DNA from: Mycoplasmopsis mucosicanis
GTDB taxonomy: Bacteria > Bacillota_I > Bacilli_A > Mycoplasmatales > Metamycoplasmataceae
Assembly (NCBI RefSeq): GCF_006546935.1
Contig: NZ_SMDN01000004.1
Location: 1-64,000 of the forward strand
Length of the DNA: 64,000 nucleotides
Direction of reading: 5' to 3'
Positions 57,430 to 64,000 of the stretch are shown in pieces. The position numbers and the translations under genes are program-made. Below the pieces are notes generated by a model. The model was not told the DNA's origin, searched no databases, and saw only the letters and a list, made by a program, of their open reading frames with translations. Within the stretch, counting starts at the first letter, position 1; each line of letters begins with the position of its first letter.

Positions 57430-58296
57430 ATGTCTATTTATGTTTATGAATTAGATAATTTAATCGAATTCAAAAAACCAATCTTTATGATTGGTTCTTT
57501 TGAATCTTTTCATATAGGACACAATGAATTGTTGCTCAAGGCAAAGGAGTTAAATGCTTTGAGCAACAATGAGCGTGATATTGTGCTTATTTATTTTGCT
57601 GATGTAGAAAATTTGCCTAAAAACAACGGAATTAAATTTACTGATGAACTTTATCGCCTCGAGAATTTTGCAAAACTAGGTTTCACAAAGGTATTACGTT
57701 TAAAATATGACACAATTAAATTGCTTTCACCCTTTGATTTTATAAACAAAATTACACAAAATCAGCACGATTTTGACATAATTAGCGGTTCTGATTTTCG
57801 TTATGGTGTCAATGCTTCGGGAGATGTTAATACACTCAAAGATTTTTTTGGTGAAAAATTTCACTGCATTGATTTAATGAAGTTAGCAAACGAGCAAAAA
57901 GTTTCTACATCTTTTATCAAGGAATGTTTGCTGGTTGGCGATATTGAAGTTGTTAATTTACTTTGCCTTTTTAAATATGGTTTTAATACCAAAGTAACAC
58001 TCAAAAATGATAGAATTCATCTTGATAATGTGCCTAATTTGGCCAAAATTCGTCCCGGTCTATATTGTGCAAACATAATTGTAAACTCGATGGCTTATTA
58101 CTGTATTTTGTGTGTCTTTAACGATAATTCAATGAGTATTGAGATGATTGACTTTGATTGAAAATCGTATGAGACTTTTGAAGCAAAAATATTAATTCAT
58201 AAACTCATTAGACCATTTTTTTCTAATGCAATTGAGTCAACAACATCTCAAGATTTTGAGCAAGCAAAAGAGTTTTTTATTGAACAAATTAATTAA
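57430..58296 (+). CDS. ribF: RibF-like FAD synthetase with diverged riboflavin kinase part
   Basis: 288 residues. The N-terminal nucleotidyltransferase has MIGSFESFHIGHNELL (HxGH) and ISGSDFRYG, then VSTSFIKECLLVGDIE as in RibF. The last 110 residues sit where the riboflavin kinase domain should be, but the usual GRxxGxPTAN signature is not recognisable; only GLYCANIIVN may be a remnant. It probably makes FAD from FMN and ATP; kinase activity is doubtful. GlpO and NADH oxidase in this window both need FAD. It follows the HAD gene but has its own -10 box. Confidence 0.8.
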
Positions 58297-58300
58297 TTAT

Positions 58301-58330
58301 TTTCCCAAAAGTACTCAAAAATGAGTAAAA
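58301..58330. repeat. Dispersed palindrome copy 15
   Basis: TTTCCCAAAAGTACTCA, AAAA, TGAGTA; core perfect. Between ribF and rpsO. Confidence 0.75.
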
Positions 58331-58380
58331 ATCAATAAAATTGTATTGTAGATTACTGAAAAATTCTTCTTTGAATTTGA

Positions 58381-58397
58381 CAAATGTATGATAGAAT
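58381..58397 (+). promoter_or_regulatory. Likely rpsO promoter
   Basis: TATGATAGAAT contains a TAGAAT -10 box with TTGAAT some 15 bases upstream. Implies a leader of about 80 bases before rpsO. Confidence 0.45.
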
Positions 58398-58440
58398 ACT
58401 TATGTTATTAAATAATAAATTTTTGAGCTAGGTTAAATCA

Positions 58441-58467
58441 ATGAATTTACACTTGGCCAAAACATAA
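58441..58467 (+). other. Nine-codon upstream ORF in the rpsO leader (eight residues plus stop)
   Basis: ATG 58441 opens MNLHLAKT and ends TAA 58465-58467, just before the AGGAG of rpsO. It is in another frame. It could couple translation to the rpsO start; no clear ribosome site precedes it. Confidence 0.35.
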
Positions 58468-58480
58468 TATAGGAGTTATT

Positions 58481-58747
58481 ATAATTACAAAAGAACAAAA
58501 ACAACAATTAGTTGTTAAATATGGTAAAGATGCAAAAGACACAGGTAATACTTTTGTACAAATTGCAATTTTAACAGCAGAAATCGAAGATCTTAAAAAA
58601 CACTTTGAACAAAATCCTAAAGACAACCACTCACGTAGAGGTTTTTTAGCTAAAGTTTCAAAACGTCGTGTTTTATTAGCTCATTTAAAAAGCAATGATT
58701 TCGATTTATACTCAAAAGCTTTAGTTGAACTAAACTTAAGAAAATAA
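58481..58747 (+). CDS. rpsO: 30S ribosomal protein S15, non-canonical start codon
   Basis: 88 residues: ITKEQKQQLVVKYGKDAKDT, then an HSRRGFLAKVSKRRVLLAHLK core and ending LRK, unmistakably S15, which binds 16S rRNA in the platform. The frame has no ATG, GTG or TTG between the stop at 58409 and the protein. AGGAG at 58471-58475 points to ATA 58481 (giving MITKEQK, the usual mycoplasma N-terminus as I recall it) or ATT 58484. Such weak starts are known for infC and allow autoregulation. The nine-codon upstream ORF may feed ribosomes into it. A clean terminator follows. A base-calling error is the alternative. Confidence 0.9.
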   Translation: MITKEQKQQLVVKYGKDAKDTGNTFVQIAILTAEIEDLKKHFEQNPKDNHSRRGFLAKVSKRRVLLAHLKSNDFDLYSKALVELNLRK

Positions 58748-58750
58748 GTC

Positions 58751-58777
58751 TTCAACTCGCTTCGGCGAGTTTTTATT
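58751..58777 (+). terminator. Terminator of rpsO
   Basis: AACTCGC, TTCG, GCGAGTT followed by TTTATT. Confidence 0.9.
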
Positions 58778-58795
58778 AAATTTTAAGGGATAAAA

Positions 58796-58801
58796 TATAA
58801 T
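58796..58801 (+). promoter_or_regulatory. -10 box six bases before ATG (leaderless argS)
   Basis: TATAAT ends six bases before ATG 58808; no ribosome site. Confidence 0.6.
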
Positions 58802-58807
58802 AATATT

Positions 58808-60433
58808 ATGACCAAAACTGAAATAAAACAAGCTTTATTAGATGAGTTAAACAAGATAGCAACAAACTTGCAAATAACACGTGAAGTTGTGCTTATTGAA
58901 CCTAAAGATCATGGTGATTTAACAACCAATATGGCAATGGGAAATAAACACGCAAAACCATTGGAATTGGCTAATAAAATTAAAGAATTATTGACACCTA
59001 AATTCAATGAGCTTGGTATAACTAATATTGAAATTGCGGGTCCAGGATTTATAAATTTCTTTATTCAACAAACTTCATTTGTTGCAGAAATCAACAAAAT
59101 TTTAAAACTAGGTGTAAATTATGGCAAGTTAAACAAACAAGGTAATATCAATATAGAATGAGTTTCAGCCAACCCGACTGGTTATATGCATGTAGGTCAT
59201 GCTCGAAACGCAGCAATTGGTTCAACAATTGCTAATATTTGTGAGTTTGCCGGACTAAATGTTACTCGTGAGTACTATATAAATGATGCAGGAAACCAAA
59301 TAAATCTACTTGCAGAAAGCATTTTTGCACGCTATCAACAAATTTTTGATGAAAGTTATCCAATGAAAGAAGATTGCTATAAAGGCGAAGACATTATTTG
59401 AGCTGCTCAACAATTTCAACAAAAATATGGCAACAAATTTAAAGGTGTTGAACTCATTAATGAAGTTTTGGATTTATTCAAGACTGAAGGTACTGGACTA
59501 TTTTTAGAACAAATTAAGCACGATTTAGCTCGTTTTAATGTACATTTTGACAAATATTTCAGCGAAAAATCTCTTTATCAAAACAACTCTCAAGCAATTA
59601 AAGATGTTATTAAAAAACTTAAAAACACATACACACAAGACAATGCTTTGTGATTGAAAACCACACTTGATGGTGATGATAAAGATAGAGTACTAATAAA
59701 AAGTGATGGTTCATATACCTACTTTTTACCAGATATTGCTTATCATGACGTTAAATTTAAAAGTAATGGCAAAGATCCTATAATACTCAATGTTTGAGGA
59801 GCTGATCACTCAGGATATATAAAAAGAATGCAATCAGCCATTAAAAATTTAGGTTATGATGCAAATAAATTGGTTGTTTTGTGTATGCAACTTGTTCGAT
59901 TGATTAAAAATGGTGAAGAATTTAAGATGTCTAAACGAAAAGGAACGAGTTTTTGGCTCCGTGAATTTATTGATTTAGTTGGCACAGATTCAGCTCGTTT
60001 TATTCTCCTTGATAGAACAACTAACACTAAACTTGACTTCGATATTGATTTAGCTAGCGCTAAAACAAATGATAATCCATCATTTTTAGTGCAGTATGCA
60101 AATGCTCGCGCTTATTCTCTTTTACAAAAAGCAAATGTTTTAGATAAGCAAATTCAAGCATCAGAATATGAGTCAAAAGCTGAAATTAAACTTGTATCTA
60201 CGCTTTTAGAATTTCCAAATATTATTGAAAAATCAGTAGAAAAGTTAACTACCAACATTCTTACACAGTACTTAATTAGAATTGCTAAAGAATTTAACTC
60301 TTGATACTCAAACACACCAAAAATTCTAGAAATGCAAAACAATAATAGTGCACTTGCATTGGTTAAAGCTGTCAATATTGTGCTAGAAAATGGAATGAAG
60401 CTTATTGGAATTTCAATTCCTCATAAAATTTAA
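58808..60433 (+). CDS. argS: Arginyl-tRNA synthetase
   Basis: 541 residues, class I. N-terminal domain with [11 protein letters not shown], the HIGH-like [12 protein letters not shown], the [12 protein letters not shown] region, [13 protein letters not shown], and a KMSKS-like [11 protein letters not shown]; the C-terminal helical domain recognises the anticodon. It charges tRNA-Arg, including the two at 47084 and 47210. Many TGA Trp codons split the frame for a standard code. A short stem-loop follows. Confidence 0.96.
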
Positions 60434-60456
60434 ATATACTGCGGTATATTTTTTTA
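60434..60456 (+). terminator. Terminator of argS
   Basis: ATATAC, TGCG, GTATAT followed by seven T. Confidence 0.7.
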
Positions 60457-60540
60457 TGGCATAAATTCCATATTTTTATGTTCTTTACTCATAATTCTAT
60501 ATTTTCGCGTTTTTTTTACTACCCTTTTTTGCTTCGTATA

Positions 60541-60546
60541 TATAAT
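60541..60546 (+). promoter_or_regulatory. -10 box of nox copy 1
   Basis: TATAAT 44 bases before ATG 60591. Confidence 0.5.
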
Positions 60547-60590
60547 AAAAACATAAAATCAAGGATTTTATAAATTGAAAGGATATAAGA

Positions 60591-61955
60591 ATGAAAATTA
60601 TTTTAATTGGTGCAAACCACGCTGGAACATCATTTATTAGAACATTAAAAACTGTAAATCCTAATGCAGAAATTACAGCTTATGATAGAAATACAAACAC
60701 ATCATTTTTAGGTTGTGGTATTGCTGTTTGAGTTGCAGGAGAATTTAGTGAACCAGGCGGACTATTCTACTCATCACCAGAAAGTTTAAGAAACGACTAT
60801 GGAGTAAATCTAAAAACAAGTCACGAAGTAGTTGGTATTGATAGAGCTAAAAAAGAAATTACAGTTCTTGATATTGAAAAAGGTGAAACATTTACTGATA
60901 CATATGACAAATTAGTATTTGCTGGTGGTACATGACCAATCGAACCAAAAATTAAAGGAATTCAATACAACAATATTGTATTATCAAAACTTTATCAACA
61001 CGCACAAGAATTAGTTAAATGTGCATGCGATGACCAAATTAAAAATGTAACAATCGTTGGAGCTGGTTACATTGGTGTTGAACTTGTTGAAGCATACCAC
61101 ATGAAAGGTAAAAATGTTACTTTAATCGATGTTAATGAAAGAGTAACAAGCAATTACTTTGGTAAAGAATTCACATCAGTTATGGAAGACAACATGCGTC
61201 GTGAAGGTGTTAAATTAGCACTAGGCGAAAAAGTTGTTGAATTCAAATCAAAAAATGGAAACGATGTTTCTTCAGTTGTTACTGATAAAGGTGAATATGC
61301 AACTGACCTTGTTGTAATGTGTGTAGGTTTCAAACCTCGTACAGATGTACTTGATGTTGAAAAACTTCCTAACGGTGCAATCATCGTTGATGAATTCCAA
61401 AGAACAGTGAGCGATGCAGATATTTATGCAGTTGGTGACTCATGTGCTCTAAAACACGTTGTTGCTGGCGAACCAAGACACGTTGCTTTAGCAACCAATG
61501 CTGTTAAATCAGGTCTTGTTGCTGCTCTACACATTGCTGGAGTTAATGTACCATTCCCTGGTGTTGCAGGAACAAACGCAATTAATGTATTTGACTGTCA
61601 CTACGCAGGTACAGGTTACACATTAGAACAAGCAAAAGCAAATGGATTTGAACATGCAGCAGAAGCTCATTGAGAAGACATGGACAGACCTGAATTCATG
61701 AGAACTTCAGAAAAAGTTGCATGTACAGTTGTTTACTGTACAGAAACACTTAAATTATTAGGTGTTCAAATTGGTTCATGAGGTAAATCATTACACGCTG
61801 AAACAATTTACATGTTTGCTCTAGCACTTCAAAGAGGTTTAACATTACCTGAAATTGCACTTACAGACGTATTCTTCTTACCACACTTCAACAAACCATT
61901 TAACTTCTTCTTAGTTCCTATGTTAAAAGCATTAGGAATCAACTACAAAAAATAG
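60591..61955 (+). CDS. nox: NADH oxidase (H2O-forming), copy 1
   Basis: 454 residues, full length for the CoA-disulfide-reductase-like flavoprotein family. FAD-binding IILIGANHAGTSFIR with His10, the redox Cys42 in FLGCGIAVW, the NAD-binding TIVGAGYIGVELVEAY, FAD motif DIYAVGDSCAL, and a C-terminal dimerisation domain. It oxidises NADH with O2 to water and so restores NAD+ for glycolysis. AAAGGATATAAG before ATG 60591. A second copy begins at 62960. Confidence 0.95.
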
Positions 61956-61962
61956 TTAATAA

Positions 61963-61992
61963 TCAATCAACGTGAAAACGTTGATTTTTTAT
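61963..61992 (+). terminator. Terminator of nox copy 1
   Basis: AATCAACG, TGAAAA, CGTTGATT followed by T residues. Confidence 0.9.
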
Positions 61993-61993
61993 A

Positions 61994-62042
61994 AAAAACG
62001 CATTTCTATTGAAACATTATCAATAAAAATGCGTTTTTTTAA
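61994..62042. terminator. Long stem-loop, terminator for the minus-strand lipoprotein
   Basis: AAAAAACGCATTT and AAATGCGTTTTTT pair, with an extra TATTGA/TCAATA stem inside. It overlaps the last bases of the minus-strand gene and has T runs on both strands. Confidence 0.8.
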
Positions 62043-62794
62043 ACTTGTTGAATAATTCCATTAATGTCAGCAATTTGATTTTTAAACAATTTAAATATCT
62101 CGTCTAGTGATTTAGCTTCTTGTTTTGAGGTATACTCCAATGCATTAAGAAATTTGGTGTATTCATCTTTGTGAAGTTGAGATTTTACAAATGAATAAAT
62201 TTTATAAATACTTTCAACAGCAATACCAATTGATTGTCTTATAATGTCATCAAATCCTGGAGAAAACTTCAGTGTTGCTTTTGTTGCTTTTAATGTAAAT
62301 TCTTCAATAAAGGCTTTAAAATCATTTTCCTTTTTCTCAATATTTTTATCTTCATCAACTCCAAACTCTTTTATAGGACTTACAAATTCGCCTTTTAAAA
62401 ATAAATCTTGAATATATTTACTTTGTTTTAAGAATACATCTTGAGCTATTTTTTTATTTGTTAAGTATTTATGATAATTCTCATCATTATTAATTTTATT
62501 TTTCACAATTTTTAGCGTTGCAGCCAAAAGATTTGTTGAAAAACTTGCATCATTTTGCACTTTGATACTTGAATTTTTATTGATTTTTTCTATACTTTCA
62601 TCAAATTGCTTTGCATATTGAGTTAATATTTCACTTTCAATTTTCTCATTTTCCTTGTGATAATTTATTTTAACAACACTCTCAACTTGTTTATTACCAC
62701 TCTCAACTTGTTTATTTTGACAACTAACAACTAGTGAAACTGGCACAACACTCACAAGAGCTGATAAGCCATACAATTTTTTTATTTTGAACAT
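62039..62794 (-). CDS. Lipoprotein, unknown, helical
   Basis: 251 residues. Signal peptide with lipobox VVSC (Cys25). Just after it a seven-residue unit NKQVES(G) is repeated twice, a 21-base tandem repeat in the DNA. The rest is charged and helical without recognisable domain. It is wedged between the two nox copies on the opposite strand. ATG 62794 follows AGAGGTTAAC on the minus strand. Likely a surface lipoprotein; function unknown. Confidence 0.8.
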   Translation of the reverse strand: MFKIKKLYGLSALVSVVPVSLVVSCQNKQVESGNKQVESVVKINYHKENEKIESEILTQYAKQFDESIEKINKNSSIKVQNDASFSTNLLAATLKIVKNKINNDENYHKYLTNKKIAQDVFLKQSKYIQDLFLKGEFVSPIKEFGVDEDKNIEKKENDFKAFIEEFTLKATKATLKFSPGFDDIIRQSIGIAVESIYKIYSFVKSQLHKDEYTKFLNALEYTSKQEAKSLDEIFKLFKNQIADINGIIQQV

Positions 62795-62959
62795 GTTAAC
62801 CTCTAAGTAATTTTTTAATTTAATTGTAAGAATTGTATGAAATATATATGATTTTGTGGCTAATTTTCAATTAATATTAAATTAAATATATAAATATATT
62901 AATTAAAAATGAAAAAATTATAAAATATAGACATATTTATATTTGAAAGGATAGTTAAG

Positions 62960-64000
62960 ATGAAAATAATATTAGTTGGATCTAACCACGCCGGTACATC
63001 GTTCATTAGAACACTTAAAACTGTTATTCCTGATGCTGAAATTACTGCATATGAAAGAAACACAAACACATCATTTTTAGGTTGTGGTATTGCTGTTTGA
63101 GTTGCTGGTGAATTTGATGAACCAGGCGGACTATTTTACTCTTCTCCAGAAAGCCTTAAAAACGATTATGGAGTAAATTTAAAAGTTAACCACGAAGTAA
63201 TCTCGATCGATAAAGAGAAAAAAGAAGTTACAGTATTAAACCTTGAAGATGGAAGTAAATTTACAGACACATATGACAAATTAGTGTTTGCCGGTGGTTC
63301 ATGACCAATCGAACCAAGAGTTAAAGGTATTGAATTTAAAAACGTTGTTTTAGCTAAAACATATGAACATGCTAAACATTTAATTGAATATGCTAATGAT
63401 CCAAAAATTAGAGATGTAGCAATTGTTGGTGCTGGTTATATCGGTATTGAATTGGCTGAGGCATTCCATATCAAAGGAAAAAGAGTTACTGTTTATGATA
63501 TTAAATCACACATAATTAACCGCTACTTTGATGATAACTTTACATCAGTTCTTGAAAGAAAAATGGCTAGTGAGGGTGTTAAATTAGCATTAGGCCAAGA
63601 AGTTGTAGAATTCAAATCACAAAACAATAAGGATGTTAGCTCAATTGTAACTGATAAAGGTGAATACAAAACCGATTTAGCAGTTATCTGTATTGGTTTT
63701 AGACCTCGTACTGAAGCAATGACTGAATTGATGAAAACAACAAATGGTGCAATTATTGTTGATAAATTCCAAAGATCAGTATCAAATAGCGATGTCTATG
63801 CTGTTGGTGATGCTTGTGCATTAAAACACTCAGTAACAGAGAACAACAGAAACGTAACATTTGCTACTAACGCTGTAAAATCTGGACTAGTTGCTGCTCT
63901 TCATATTGCTGGACTTAACATTCCTTTCCCTGGAGTTGTTGGTACTAACGCATTAAACGCATTTGGATGTCATTATACTTCAACAGGTCTTACAAGAGAG
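62960..64000 (+). CDS. nox: NADH oxidase (H2O-forming), copy 2 (partial, runs off the right edge)
   Basis: 347 codons are visible from ATG 62960 (GAAAGGATAGTTAAG upstream) to the window end. The same motifs as copy 1 are kept: IILVGSNHAGTSFIR, Cys42 in FLGCGIAVW, AIVGAGYIGIELAEAF, VYAVGDACAL. The two copies are alike over most of the visible part, including long identical stretches at the N-terminus, but differ at many residues further on (for example NITK-like loops). A paralogue from a tandem duplication with the lipoprotein gene between. Both look intact as far as seen. Confidence 0.93.

Overview
The window is a chromosomal segment of a mollicute in the broad Mycoplasma group (Mycoplasma, Mycoplasmopsis or Metamycoplasma). 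The DNA is very AT-rich. Nearly every gene runs through in-frame TGA codons at conserved tryptophan positions (uvrA, argS, ruvB, mnmE and glpK among them), so TGA is read as Trp. There is no cell-wall gene, surface proteins are numerous, and the glpO-glpK-glpF pathway is present. I cannot name the species from sequence alone.

Layout. 1-1258: an IS1634/IS4-type transposase cut by the window edge. 1491-4945 (minus): glpO-glpK-glpF for glycerol uptake and oxidation. 5521-6630: a coiled-coil surface protein. 6715-10538 (minus): type I modification genes hsdM-hsdS without hsdR. 10811-12925 (minus): a HAD phosphatase and obg. 13512-28775: a surface and transport island with an 886-aa repeat protein, an amino-acid permease, a slippage-prone lipoprotein nuclease and a 2,969-aa repeat protein. 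29149-30823: an m5C methyltransferase overlapping a probable restriction enzyme. 30973-42265: membrane protein, DUF2188-like protein, uvrB-uvrA, and gdpP-rplI-dnaB-CNNM. 42411-48342: tRNA-Gly, mnmE-tatD-rsmA-small membrane protein-gpsA, a seven-tRNA cluster and an AhpD-like gene. 48463-50672 (minus): a lipoprotein and a lone adenine methyltransferase. 50792-58747: two tRNAs, ruvA-ruvB, secDF, truB-HAD, ribF and rpsO. 58808-64000: argS, two nox copies and a lipoprotein between them.

How genes work together. GlpF, GlpK and GlpO take up, phosphorylate and oxidise glycerol. GpsA links glycerol 3-phosphate to dihydroxyacetone phosphate. Two NADH oxidases regenerate NAD+, and the AhpD-like protein may help against the peroxide GlpO is expected to make. 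UvrA/B and RuvA/B are repair and recombination functions. Three DNA-methylation modules act on or defend DNA.

Most interesting observations: (1) at 18084-19564 a lipoprotein whose nuclease (EEP, DNase I-like) motifs appear in circularly permuted order, with its reading frame broken at a tract of 10 C; (2) an intergenic palindrome family, 15 copies, always at transcription-unit borders; (3) rpsO without any ATG, GTG or TTG start, probably starting at ATA or ATT after a nine-codon upstream ORF; (4) a set of genes with the -10 box 6-7 bases before ATG, implying leaderless mRNAs; (5) a poly-A19 and a (TA)10 tract upstream of the two largest surface-protein genes. All functional statements are inferences from sequence and remembered family features; no database search was run.
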